This document shows positions 8,289-16,563 of a DNA stretch of 43,957 nt, one piece after another. A model generated the notes under the pieces. The model saw nothing but the letters and a program-made list of their open reading frames with translations, was not told the origin of the DNA and searched no databases. A program made the position numbers and the translations under genes. Numbering within the stretch: position 1 is the stretch's first letter; each line of letters opens with the position of its first letter. The stretch is from Clostridium fallax (GTDB lineage: Bacteria; Bacillota; Clostridia; Clostridiales; Clostridiaceae), in assembly GCF_900129365.1 (NCBI RefSeq), contig NZ_FQVM01000018.1, positions 1 through 43,957 on the forward strand. Direction: 5' to 3'.

Positions 8289-8524
8289 TAATATCATATT
8301 CTTATAAATCTTTTATATTACATAATATATTTTTCATTATACTTCTATCAATAAATGAGCATTTAATCAAAAAACAATGAATTCTTTATTATTTTAATAA
8401 TTTTATTTTTATAATTATAATTTTCAAAATTTAAATATAAAAGTTTAAAATAATATTAAAAAAATCTTTTAAAATAACCATTTATTTTTATATGAAAATA
8501 TAAATAATTTATTTTTTTGTAAAA
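8289..8524. other. AT-rich gap without a recognisable gene
   Basis: Between the prd upstream dyad and the grd-operon terminator I see no ribosome site followed by a plausible frame on either strand, and no clear RNA structure. Confidence 0.4.
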
Positions 8525-8526
8525 AA

Positions 8527-8574
8527 GGGAGCTATTTAAAATAGGAATTAAATTTCTATTTTAATACAGCCCCC
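8527..8574 (-). terminator. Terminator of the grd operon
   Basis: Minus-strand RNA forms a stem from GGG-GCUGUA-UUAAAAUAG with CUAUUUUAA-UAGC-CCC (one mismatch), followed directly by six T. It lies about 50 bases after the transporter stop. Confidence 0.75.
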
Positions 8575-8626
8575 TAACTTAAAATCTAATAAAATTTTAA
8601 GTTTATATATTTATTTAAATTAAAGA

Positions 8627-9760
8627 TTAAATTTTCTCTATATTAGATTGATCTTTTGATTTAATCTTTTTAAATATATTTATAACACTTCTAATTATCA
8701 TTATTATAAGTAAAATAGCTCCTACATAACCATTAATTCCATATATTATATTTATAAGTTTAGAAAATGGTAAGTATAGACCTATTATTACTCCAACTAT
8801 AGCTAAAATTATAGTTGAAATTTTAAATTGTTTGCTTCCATCTTCGGTAAATCTACCAGATACATTATATAAAAGTGGCACTGATGTTGTATATATACCT
8901 GCCATAATAATTACAGCAAATAATGTTCCAAAGTATGGAGTAATATCTTTTGCTATTTGAAGCATTGGAATTTCAGTACCTGCTACAATATGAATACATC
9001 CCATAAGACCAAGAGCTACTACCATAACTCCTATTGAAAAGGCTACTCCACCTCCTATCCCACCTAAACGAGCTTCTTTTTGACTTTGTGCTTTAGTTCC
9101 CATAATTCCTAAAAAACTTGCAAGCCAAAGCATACAAAATCCAACATATGAAAACACAACAGATATCCAGCTACTAGAAACCGTGATTAATTTACCCTCT
9201 GAAGCTAATTTTTCAACAGCAGGATTAACTATTTCAGGGCTAAGGGACGAAAAATTTTTAACTATAGAAAATATACCAAGTAATATTGCTATAGCAACAA
9301 TAATTGGTCCTAATTTTCCAAGAACATTAACTATCTTATCAAGTCCCATAATAACTGTTATTATTGCTAAAACACCCATTATGATTCCTCCAACACTTAC
9401 AGGAAGACCATAATGTTCATTTAATGTAGCTCCTGCACCGCCAATCATTACAGTAAAAGATAGAAAACAAAATAATACTGAAAAGTAATCAAAGAATTTA
9501 CCTACATATTTACCGCAATAATAGGAATATATATCTCCACCTTTTTCAAAGTGATTTCTTTGTCCTACCATTAAAAAGCTTGCACATACATAAGCTAAAA
9601 GGATAAGAGTTAAAAAAGCTCCTGCTATTCCAAAAAATCCAAAGCCTGCAAAGTATTGAAGAACTTCTTGCCCCGTAGCAAATCCTGAGCCTATTAAAAA
9701 AGCTAAAATTGCTCCAGAAAACATGATGACGGATTTTACACTTACTTTATCATTATTCAT
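8627..9760 (-). CDS. YkvI-family (APC-fold) membrane transporter in the grd operon
   Basis: Integral membrane protein of 377 residues with ten or eleven predicted helices. It resembles the YkvI family of LeuT/APC-fold transporters (N-terminal IGSGFATGQEVLQYFAGFGF, where the unwound first helix GSGFATGQE would bind substrate). The C-terminus is short and lysine-rich. ATG at 9760 has AAGGGG 8 bases upstream. It is the last gene of the grd transcript, 122 bases after the selenoprotein gene and before the terminator at 8527-8574. Betaine- and sarcosine-reductase operons often end in a substrate importer, so this protein probably imports the reductase substrate. It is not a BCCT betaine carrier, which argues against a standard betaine-reductase operon. 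The substrate is unknown. Confidence 0.8.
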   Translation of the reverse strand: MNNDKVSVKSVIMFSGAILAFLIGSGFATGQEVLQYFAGFGFFGIAGAFLTLILLAYVCASFLMVGQRNHFEKGGDIYSYYCGKYVGKFFDYFSVLFCFLSFTVMIGGAGATLNEHYGLPVSVGGIIMGVLAIITVIMGLDKIVNVLGKLGPIIVAIAILLGIFSIVKNFSSLSPEIVNPAVEKLASEGKLITVSSSWISVVFSYVGFCMLWLASFLGIMGTKAQSQKEARLGGIGGGVAFSIGVMVVALGLMGCIHIVAGTEIPMLQIAKDITPYFGTLFAVIIMAGIYTTSVPLLYNVSGRFTEDGSKQFKISTIILAIVGVIIGLYLPFSKLINIIYGINGYVGAILLIIMIIRSVINIFKKIKSKDQSNIEKI

Positions 9761-9805
9761 AATAAAACCCCTTATCTATTATTAATTCTTAATCAAAAAA
9801 GGCTT

Positions 9806-9837
9806 TAAATTGGGAAAGTTTTTTCTTTCCCAATTTA
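9806..9837 (-). other. Strong hairpin between the selenoprotein and transporter genes
   Basis: TAAATTGGGAAAG pairs perfectly with CTTTCCCAATTTA (13 bp, six-base loop). On the minus strand a T6 run follows only after seven bases, so it may be a leaky terminator or a stabilising mRNA end that lowers expression of the transporter relative to the reductase. Confidence 0.5.
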
Positions 9838-9882
9838 TAATAATTATATTTTGAAATAAAATTAAGCTAGATTTCTAAATTT

Positions 9883-11187
9883 TTAGAAAAGAGTTTGTTC
9901 TTTTATGTCTGTAGCTAAGGATTTTACTGCTCTTTCAACAAGATTTTCTCTTAGAGCCTCTTCTCCTTTAGGAGAAAGTTTTGGATTGCCTACTGGATAT
10001 GGTATAGCGATAGTTGGAACTATTCTGTTAGCTCCTACTGATTGAGATATTGTAATTATTGTAGCCATATGAACTACTGGTATTCCGTATCTTTCAATTT
10101 CTTTTACAATTGTTGCACCGCAACGAGTACAAGTTCCTCATGTAGAGGTTAATATAACTCCATCTACACCAGCTTCTTTAAGTTCTTTACCTATTTCTTT
10201 TCCAAATTTAAGTGCATTTCCAACGGATGTTCCTGTACCTGTTGTTGTATAAAAATAATCATAGACTTTTCCTATAATGCCTTTGTCTTCATATTTTTTC
10301 AATATATCAAGAGGAATTACTCTATTAGGGTTTGCATTAGCATAAACAGGGTCATATCCTCCATGGATAGTATAGTATCCTTCCCCTAATTTCTTTAAAT
10401 CACTAACATCATATTTACCCCATTTTCTAGCACTTGCTGATTGAATTTTGTCAGGATTTCCTCTAGGTACAATACCACCTGTTGTAACAAGAGCTATAGT
10501 TGCCTTACTTAAATCTTTAATAGCTTTAGCTATTTCTACAGTATCAAAAACTGGCATAGGAAGTTCAGTTTTGAAATCTTTATTATTTAAACGATTTAAA
10601 AGCATATCTATTGCTCTTTCAGAACCTCTTTTTTCAACTATTATTGTTTTTCTCTTTCCTTGAGGTATATATTCATCTACTTCAGGAAAATCAAGTTCTT
10701 CTTTCTTAAGAATCTTTTTAGCTAAATTTGCCATAGAACTTATTGCTTTTCTCATTCCTGCAGCAGAATCCTTAGTTGAAGCAATAATTACCTTATCTTT
10801 ACAAGATTCAATACCAGGATTTTCAATGTACATACCTGTAATTGCTGGAATATTTAAATTTTTAACAACAGTTTTTGATATTTCTCCACAAGCCATTCCA
10901 TATCTACCAGCATTAAATGCAGGTCCTGCAATAAATATATCTGGAGAAACTTTTTTTATGATATTAAGTATATCTTCTAAAGCATCTTCTTTATGCTCAT
11001 TAAAATAATTATCTCCACAGATTATTGTACCTACTACCTCTCCTATATCTTTTATATTTTCATTAAATCCAAGAGATGGACCAACAACGCCTTCTTTAAA
11101 TACTGGTTTCATATCTGCTTTGTCTTCTCCACCCACTTGTCCGAAAAATTGATTTACATAATATAAAACTTTAAACTTATCTGACAT
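9883..11187 (-). CDS. Glycine/sarcosine/betaine reductase component B selenoprotein (GrdB/GrdF/GrdH family; UGA at 10138-10140 read as Sec)
   Basis: Selenocysteine subunit of the substrate-binding component B of a Stickland reductase. Component B takes the amine substrate as a Schiff base on the pyruvoyl partner and transfers a carboxymethyl group to GrdA selenium. The frame meets TGA at 10140-10138; read as Sec it continues to TAA at 9883, giving 434 residues, the family length. Sec350 lies in the signature UGTCTRCG. The downstream part is family-like (VVHMATIITISQSVGANRIVPTIAIPYPVGNP in sense, then EALRENLVERAV). The ATG at 11187 has GGGAGG upstream and the gene follows its partner by 27 bases. 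Whether the substrate is glycine, sarcosine, betaine or another N-substituted glycine cannot be decided here. GrdA, GrdC and GrdD are absent from the window. Confidence 0.93.
10112..10124 (-). promoter_or_regulatory. SECIS-like hairpin in the component B selenoprotein gene
   Basis: GUUGC-GGU-GCAAC begins 16 bases after the first base of the UGA: a 5-bp stem with a GGU loop. The apical G-G-U and spacing resemble bacterial SECIS elements. The stem is shorter than in prdB. Confidence 0.55.
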
Positions 11188-11214
11188 TTTTAATATCCTC
11201 CCTTCAATCTTTAA

Positions 11215-12501
11215 TTAATACAATCTTGCAGTACAGTAATGATAGCCTATTTCTGATGTGGCACCTATAACAGCATTTAATTCACAGGTTATTGTTCCAT
11301 CTTCTGAAAGAGAGCCATCCCATCCACCAGCAAGAGTTGATATTGCCTTTGGATTTCCTATTATTTTTTCAGCTGGAGGTAAATTAACTACATGACTTAC
11401 ATTTCCACAGGATATAACAGAAACAGCTTCTTTAATTGTATCTGCTAAAGGTTGTGACATGCCATCCCATCCTGAACACTCATCTGTAACAAGAACAGTT
11501 TTTATACCGCTAGTTTCAAGTCTTTTACATATCATTAAAAGGTCAGAGTCTGGATTTCCATAACCTTCTTCTGAAACTATAACTCCATCTGCTCCTAGCA
11601 TTTTACAAAGTTTAGCTGTATAATCACAGGTTCTAAATTTTCCTTCAAGAGTTGTAAGCTCTGGATCTAAAATTACTCCTAAAAAGTTTATATCCTTTCC
11701 ATGTCTTTTATAAAGATCTAAAATAACTGAATTATTTTGATGCTGATAAGTTGTGATTTTATCGCAAGCTGCAACACAGTTACCACTTATTACTGCTCCA
11801 TCTAATTCTTCGTTAGGATGCATTAAAGTTGGTAATATTTCTTTACTATTTACTCCATATATATATCCATCATGAAGTAGTCCTTGAGAAATAAGCATTT
11901 CAACATATAAAACCTTTGGAAGATTTGGATATTTATTAGTTTCATCAAATATGTTTCCCATTTCATATACTTCAACTTCATTAGGTTCTACATTTTTACC
12001 TGCAAGGCCTACAAGTTCTGCTGCTCTAAGTCCTATAATTCTAACAGTTTCTTCATGTTCATGTGGTTCTAATCCTTCAATAGGAGTTATATCAATAACT
12101 AAATTAAAAGTTTTAGAAAAAGGTGTCCATTTAGCCCCTTCTCCCCACATATCAATTACACCTTCTTGAAAGCCTACTATGTCACCTATAGTAACAATTG
12201 CTGCTCCATTTAAAACATTTACTTTTCCAGATCCTAATTGGGCCATATTAGTTGTAACTCCAGGGAAACCATTACCGTCTCCTTCTATTTTTACTCTTGG
12301 TTCTATAACATCTTTTACAGGAATTATTCTAACTTTTTCACCTGGCTTTGCTATATCAACTTTTATTTCTTTAACCCTATGGTCTTTTTTTAAATTTTTT
12401 ATAAGTTCTTCTTTATTTACTTTTAAAGTGCCATTTAAAACTTCAGTCTTTTCTCCAAATTCAATGTCTTTAATATTAATTTTTCTTAATTCAAGTTTCA
12501 A
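11215..12501 (-). CDS. Glycine/sarcosine/betaine reductase component B proprotein (GrdE/GrdG/GrdI family)
   Basis: Precursor of the pyruvoyl subunits of reductase component B, 428 residues. Autocleavage before Cys242 gives two chains and a pyruvoyl group that binds the amine substrate. Counting from the TTG start at 12501, the cysteine in SGNCVAACDKITTYQHQNN is exactly residue 242, the site known for GrdE. Family blocks also seen are DVIEPRVKIEGDG near 64, EGLEPHEHEETVRI near 142, and TDECSGWDGMSQ toward the C-terminus. The start is TTG: AGGAGG lies 7 bases before it, and the upstream GTG at 12510 is itself part of the ribosome site. It is followed by the Sec subunit after 27 bases and preceded by grdX. 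The substrate is undecided. Confidence 0.93.
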   Translation of the reverse strand: MKLELRKINIKDIEFGEKTEVLNGTLKVNKEELIKNLKKDHRVKEIKVDIAKPGEKVRIIPVKDVIEPRVKIEGDGNGFPGVTTNMAQLGSGKVNVLNGAAIVTIGDIVGFQEGVIDMWGEGAKWTPFSKTFNLVIDITPIEGLEPHEHEETVRIIGLRAAELVGLAGKNVEPNEVEVYEMGNIFDETNKYPNLPKVLYVEMLISQGLLHDGYIYGVNSKEILPTLMHPNEELDGAVISGNCVAACDKITTYQHQNNSVILDLYKRHGKDINFLGVILDPELTTLEGKFRTCDYTAKLCKMLGADGVIVSEEGYGNPDSDLLMICKRLETSGIKTVLVTDECSGWDGMSQPLADTIKEAVSVISCGNVSHVVNLPPAEKIIGNPKAISTLAGGWDGSLSEDGTITCELNAVIGATSEIGYHYCTARLY

Positions 12502-12536
12502 AGAAAACACCTCCTAAAATTTTAAAACAATAATAC

Positions 12537-12902
12537 TTATGTTATTTTAATTTCGTCAAAGGCAGATTTTAACAGTTCAAAGTCTATAAGTTTATAATCA
12601 TCTTTATTTTTGTTATCTTCTTTCCTCACCTCCATATGTTGATTATATTTTATTATGCTATTTTCTATTATTTCTAAATGAATGGGATTTATTTTTGATT
12701 GTTTTTCTTTAATTACTATAGATCTATAAGGAGAAAATAACATTCTAAGGCTAGCTCCTAAGGGATAGGTTATTAGTTCAGATCCAAATTGTATAAGATC
12801 TCTTGTTTTTATAAGGACATCTTTCATACTTCCTTCTATATAAAGTACATTTTCCATATTTTCCTTTACTAAAGGATTATTAGTGATTATTGTGTGGTTC
12901 AA
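12537..12902 (-). CDS. grdX: GrdX family protein
   Basis: A 121-residue soluble protein matching the GrdX family, which accompanies reductase component genes in Stickland-fermenting clostridia and has no proven function. The start is unusual: TTG at 12902-12900 with AGAGGTGA placed 7 bases upstream; no ATG fits. The pattern N-T-I-I-T-N-N-P-L-V and the block TYPLGASLRMLFSPYRSIVI look conserved. It is the first gene of the grd operon, 35 bases before the proprotein gene and 80 bases after the predicted promoter. Its location suggests a role in maturation of component B or its selenoprotein; that is inference. Confidence 0.82.
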   Translation of the reverse strand: MNHTIITNNPLVKENMENVLYIEGSMKDVLIKTRDLIQFGSELITYPLGASLRMLFSPYRSIVIKEKQSKINPIHLEIIENSIIKYNQHMEVRKEDNKNKDDYKLIDFELLKSAFDEIKIT

Positions 12903-12981
12903 TAAAAATCACCTCTTTTTTTAAATATTTTACCAATGTATTATAAAAAACATTTTATTATATAATATATATATTCAAGAA

Positions 12982-13010
12982 ATATTATTAATGTACATTA
13001 TGTATATCAA
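12982..13010 (-). promoter_or_regulatory. grd operon promoter
   Basis: Minus-strand TTGATA (13010-13005) and TAATAT (12987-12982) are separated by exactly 17 bases. Start near 12975 leaves a leader of about 70 bases before grdX. The spacer contains a perfect palindrome. Confidence 0.5.
12989..13000. promoter_or_regulatory. Palindromic operator inside the grd promoter spacer
   Basis: TAATGTACATTA is a perfect 12-bp palindrome lying wholly between the -35 and -10 boxes, where a bound dimer would exclude polymerase. The GntR/FadR-family regulator encoded just upstream is the obvious candidate ligand, as its relatives bind short GT-N-AC-type dyads. Confidence 0.5.
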
Positions 13011-13343
13011 TAATTTATTATAATTATATTTTACTATAAATATGTATAACACCCAAGATTATTTTAAGAATTTTCAGATAATTATGAAACCGAATAAATA
13101 CTAAGGCAAAAATTACGTTTATCTATAGTGTTTGATAATTTTTTCCCTTATATATGAAAATTATTTAATATATTAAAGAATTTATTAGTAGCCAAAAGTT
13201 TTCCAATTAACTTTTAGATAAAGTATATACTTTTACTTTCTATTTATACTATTTCTTTTAAAAATAATTCAATAAAGTTTTATTAAGAATTCAAATAATA
13301 GTAATACATAGATTAATAGAATTAAATTTTAATAAATACAAAA
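13011..13343. other. Non-coding stretch between grd promoter and hairpin
   Basis: No frame with a ribosome site is visible. It contains a perfect 14-bp palindrome (AAAGTATATACTTT, 13220-13233), which may be chance in such AT-rich DNA. Confidence 0.35.
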
Positions 13344-13380
13344 AAAATAAAGGTTGTTTTATTAAAACAACCTTTATTTT
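13344..13380. terminator. Bidirectional terminator-like hairpin
   Basis: AAAATAAAGGTTGTTTT pairs perfectly with AAAACAACCTTTATTTT (17 bp, three-base loop) with T runs on both sides. It is the second terminator after the GntR gene, or ends an unseen short transcript. Confidence 0.7.
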
Positions 13381-13538
13381 TTAATTAAAAATGGGGATTT
13401 TATATAAAAATTTAATATTTAAATTTTTATATATTAGGTATAAATCTTATTTTTTCTCACATAGTTTTCTCTAAATTAAATTAAAATTTTTCTAGATTTT
13501 AAATAACTTTTTCTAAATAATTATTATTTTTTCATAGT

Positions 13539-13565
13539 AAAAACTCCGTACAGTACGAAGTTTTT
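13539..13565 (-). terminator. Terminator overlapping the GntR gene stop
   Basis: AAAAACTTCGTAC and GTACGGAGTTTTT pair with one G-U across a single-base centre, with a T5 run. The structure includes part of the regulator's TAA stop codon. Confidence 0.6.
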
Positions 13566-14202
13566 AAAGCATTTCCTCTTTTATTTTTTGTACAAAGGTA
13601 TCTATATGTTCTCTTGAGAATTTTTCTACCTTTGATAAATCCTTTTCTTTTATTGCATCAAGAACATTTCCTAAAGTATCTGTAAAGATATCCATAGAAT
13701 CTATATATTGTTCAGAATAATGCCAAAGTCTTTCAGTGTGTATATGTAAATCACTTAGGATCTTTTGAAGACATGGATTATTACAATTTTTAAGAACTGT
13801 TTGGTGAAATTTTTCATCTTCAATAATAGCTTTTTTATAGTCTTTATCAATATCATAACTATTAAGAGTTTTCATTATATCTTCAAGTTTTTTTATATCA
13901 CCTTCACTAATTCTAGGTGTAGCAAGCTTTACTGCAAAAGGTTCAAATTCCCTTGTTACTTCAAAAACAGATTTCATATATTTAAAATCTATATGATATA
14001 CTTGTGCTCCAAATCTTGGAATTATATTAAGTAAATTATCTCTACTTAATTGTTGAAAAATTTCTCTAATAGGCGTTCTGCTTATATTAAATTCATTAGC
14101 AATATCTACTTCATTTAAAACCATTCCTGGCTCATATTCAAGATATATTATTCGTTTTTTTAACATATCATAAATTCTATCTGATTCATTTTTTCTATTC
14201 AT
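13564..14202 (-). CDS. GntR-family transcriptional regulator (FadR/FCD subfamily)
   Basis: DNA-binding regulator of 212 residues. Residues 5-70 form the GntR winged helix (DIANEFNISRTPIREIFQQLSRDNLL, then GAQVYHIDF for the wing). Residues 80-205 form the all-helical FCD ligand domain with its usual acidic and histidine residues (EDEKFHQTVL, HTERLWHYS, REHIDTF) that bind a metal and a small organic acid. The ATG at 14202 has AGAGGGG 9 bases upstream. It lies upstream of the grd operon on the same strand, but behind its own terminator, so it is a separate unit. By position it probably senses the reductase substrate or a Stickland intermediate and controls the grd promoter at 12982-13010. It might also act at prd. 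Both are inference. Confidence 0.88.
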   Translation of the reverse strand: MNRKNESDRIYDMLKKRIIYLEYEPGMVLNEVDIANEFNISRTPIREIFQQLSRDNLLNIIPRFGAQVYHIDFKYMKSVFEVTREFEPFAVKLATPRISEGDIKKLEDIMKTLNSYDIDKDYKKAIIEDEKFHQTVLKNCNNPCLQKILSDLHIHTERLWHYSEQYIDSMDIFTDTLGNVLDAIKEKDLSKVEKFSREHIDTFVQKIKEEML

Positions 14203-14519
14203 TGATGTAACCCCTCTCTTCTCACTACATAAATATATTTTATCATAATTATAATAATATATGTTTATTTAATTACTTAGAATAAAGGCTATAACTTATA
14301 AAATTACCTGAATCTTATTTATGAAAATATATAGCTAATATACTTTACATATACTTTCTATTGGTAAATTTGCTTTTTTAGTTGTATTGCAAAAGCTATC
14401 TATTCTTTTCTTTCTTTTAATTTATTTATAAGTGACTAATAAAACTATATAATTTTTCCCTTTACTAATTTTATTATTAAACTTATATTTTAAATAATTT
14501 TTAGTATAAACATAATAAA
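14203..14519. other. AT-rich gap without a recognisable gene
   Basis: The first part should hold the promoter of the GntR gene; no boxes stand out. I find no frame with a ribosome site on either strand. Confidence 0.4.
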
Positions 14520-14634
14520 AAAAGAACCTAGGAAATAATATACACTTAGATTCCTTTTTTATAAATAATAATATTTCTAATTAACTCTATAAAGAGATAT
14601 TAATTAATATTAAACAAAATTATTATTGCCGATT
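14520..14634 (-). ncRNA. Candidate orphan small RNA (about 115 nt)
   Basis: A promoter and a terminator face each other with no coding frame between. Minus-strand TTGATA (14669-14664), 17 bases, then TATAAA (14646-14641), predicts a start near 14634. RNA ending near 14520 would carry a 3' hairpin of about 14 pairs (AAAAAAGGAAUCUA with UAGGUUCUUUUUU, including G-U pairs that work only on this strand) followed by seven U. A small CUCU/AGAG hairpin lies in the middle. No known RNA family is recognised. It could instead be a backup terminator for miaB. Confidence 0.35.
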
Positions 14635-14640
14635 ATACTA

Positions 14641-14669
14641 TTTATACTATTGTTTTAACTTATTATCAA
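14641..14669 (-). promoter_or_regulatory. Promoter of the candidate small RNA
   Basis: TTGATA and TATAAA with exact 17-base spacing on the minus strand, between the miaB terminator and the hairpin at 14520-14563. Confidence 0.4.
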
Positions 14670-14765
14670 AATTTTATTTATTTTATAACATTTTATAATT
14701 TATAAACTTCTTAAAGTAATTTAAAACTTACATAAATATCTTTATAGATTTTATAAATATATAAA

Positions 14766-14802
14766 AAATACCGTAAATTCATTTATGAATATTACGGTAT
14801 TT
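14766..14802 (-). terminator. Terminator of miaB
   Basis: AAATACCGTAA pairs with TTACGGTATTT (11 bp) and an inner ATTCAT/ATGAAT extends the stem; a T-rich run follows on the minus strand. It is 27 bases after the miaB stop. Confidence 0.75.
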
Positions 14803-14828
14803 AAATTATACTATATACTTATTAAATC

Positions 14829-16181
14829 TTAAACTTCTTCACCAGTTAATGAAAAAGATTGCGCCTTTGTTATTTTAACATTAACTAATTTTCCGATATT
14901 ATTAAAATCTCCAGTAAAGTTAACAAGTTTTCCGCTTCTTGTTCTACCTGTTAATCTACTTTCATCATTTTTACTAGTTCCTTCTACTAAAACTTCAACA
15001 ACTTTACCTTCAAATTCTTTATTTTTTCTTGCAACTATCTCATTTATAGTATCAACTAATCTATTAAATCTTTCATGTTTAACAGCATCATCAATTTGAT
15101 TTTCCATTTCATCTGCTGGAGTGTATTTTCTTCTTGAATATATAAATGTGAAAGCTGAATCATATTCTACTTCTTTAACTAAAGATAAAGTTTCCTTAAA
15201 GTCCTCTTCTGTTTCACCTGGGAAACCTACTATAATATCAGTAGTAAATCCCACATTTGGAATTTCTTCCTTTATCATTTTAACAAGTTCTAAGTATTGC
15301 TCTCTTGTATAGTGTCTATTCATATCTTTAAGGATTTTACTTGAACCACTTTGAACTGGAAGGTGAACTTGCTCACAAAGTTTATCACAGTCTCTTATAG
15401 CAAGTATAACATCTTTTGTTAAATCCTTAGGATGAGATGTCATAAATCTAACTCTTTCTAATCCCTCTATTTCATTTATTCTTCTTAAAAGACTAGCAAA
15501 ATTAATTTCTTCTTCAAGACCTTTACCATAAGAGTTAACATTTTGACCTAAAAGAGTAATTTCTTTATATCCTTCAGAAACTAATTCTTCTATTTCTTTT
15601 ATAATATCTTCAGGTTTTCTACTTCTTTCTCTTCCTCTTACATAAGGTACTATACAATAAGTACAGAAGTTATTACATCCATACATTATAGTAACGAAGG
15701 CCTTTAAATCACTTTTTCTATCTATTGGAATTCCCTCAACTATTTTTGATTCTTTATCTACTATTTCTTTAACTTGAACTCCTTCTTGTTTTACTCTATT
15801 TAAATATTCTGGAAATTTATAAGAGTTATGAGTTCCAAATATTATATCAACATATGGGAATGTTTTTAATATTTTATCAGCCATTCCTTTTTGCTGCATC
15901 ATACAACCGCAAACTGCAATAACTAAATTAGGATTCTTTTCTTTTAAAGCTTTTAGTTGTCCTAAATTACCAAAAACCTTATTTTCAGCATTTTCCCTAA
16001 CACAACAAGTATTAAATATAATTATGGAAGCATCTTCTTTAACATCAGTTCTTTCATATCCAATTCTTTTAAGCATTCCAGAAAGTTTTTCTGAATCTTC
16101 TTCATTCATTTGACAACCATATGTACAAATAAAGAATAAATCTTGGTTCTTTTTATCATTTATAATTAAGTTATTATTCAT
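14829..16181 (-). CDS. miaB: tRNA-2-methylthio-N6-dimethylallyladenosine synthase MiaB
   Basis: Radical-SAM methylthiotransferase of 450 residues. It converts i6A37 to ms2i6A37 in tRNAs reading U-starting codons. The N-terminal UPF0004 domain supplies one iron-sulfur cluster with cysteines in CTYGCQMN, NTCCVRENA and CGCMMQQ. The radical-SAM motif CNNFCTYC follows near residue 170 with RGRERSR after it. The TRAM domain closes the protein (VEVLVEGTSKNDESRLTGRTRSGKLVNF in sense). The ATG at 16181 follows GGAGG by 12 bases, a long spacing also seen at gdhA and the RpiR gene in this window. It is a single-gene unit, divergent from the aminotransferase gene. Confidence 0.96.
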   Translation of the reverse strand: MNNNLIINDKKNQDLFFICTYGCQMNEEDSEKLSGMLKRIGYERTDVKEDASIIIFNTCCVRENAENKVFGNLGQLKALKEKNPNLVIAVCGCMMQQKGMADKILKTFPYVDIIFGTHNSYKFPEYLNRVKQEGVQVKEIVDKESKIVEGIPIDRKSDLKAFVTIMYGCNNFCTYCIVPYVRGRERSRKPEDIIKEIEELVSEGYKEITLLGQNVNSYGKGLEEEINFASLLRRINEIEGLERVRFMTSHPKDLTKDVILAIRDCDKLCEQVHLPVQSGSSKILKDMNRHYTREQYLELVKMIKEEIPNVGFTTDIIVGFPGETEEDFKETLSLVKEVEYDSAFTFIYSRRKYTPADEMENQIDDAVKHERFNRLVDTINEIVARKNKEFEGKVVEVLVEGTSKNDESRLTGRTRSGKLVNFTGDFNNIGKLVNVKITKAQSFSLTGEEV

Positions 16182-16452
16182 AATATTTATGTTCCTCCAA
16201 AATTAAAATTACTTTTTGTATTATAGCATAGATATACTGCAAAATAAAAGTCTAGGTTTTTTTAAAAGCTTCTTTTAATATGATTTAAAGTTTATTATTT
16301 TTAAACTATATTTACTTATTATTTAAGTATATAGATATTTTGATTGTAAATACCCTTATAAATTTCAGTTAAAAAATTATATAAATAATCTAGTTTTCAT
16401 TACATAATAATTATTTAAAGTGATAGAATTTTGAATGTTTCATGAGCTTTTC

Positions 16453-16481
16453 TTGCAATTTTATAAAAATAATAATAAAAT
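16453..16481 (+). promoter_or_regulatory. Promoter of the aminotransferase gene
   Basis: TTGCAA (16453-16458) and TAAAAT (16476-16481) with 17-base spacing. Start near 16488 leaves a leader of about 75 bases to the start at 16564. This supports the short reading of the gene, since a start at 16435 would lie upstream of the promoter. Confidence 0.45.
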
Positions 16482-16563
16482 TAATATTAGTATAAATTTT
16501 AGCAATAATTTTAAAAGTATATACAATTTTTCTTTAATATATTCTTTGGAGGTGGACAATTTA

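Noticed and set aside
10138..10140. Apparent truncation of the component B gene
   Set aside because: TGA lies in the known Sec motif UGTCTRCG and the downstream part completes the family length.
13220..13233. Perfect 14-bp palindrome AAAGTATATACTTT as an operator
   Set aside because: It is far from any predicted promoter or start, and AT-only palindromes of this size are expected by chance.
16435..16563. N-terminal extension of the aminotransferase
   Set aside because: The strong ribosome site and the family N-terminus both point to 16564, and a promoter lies inside the extension.
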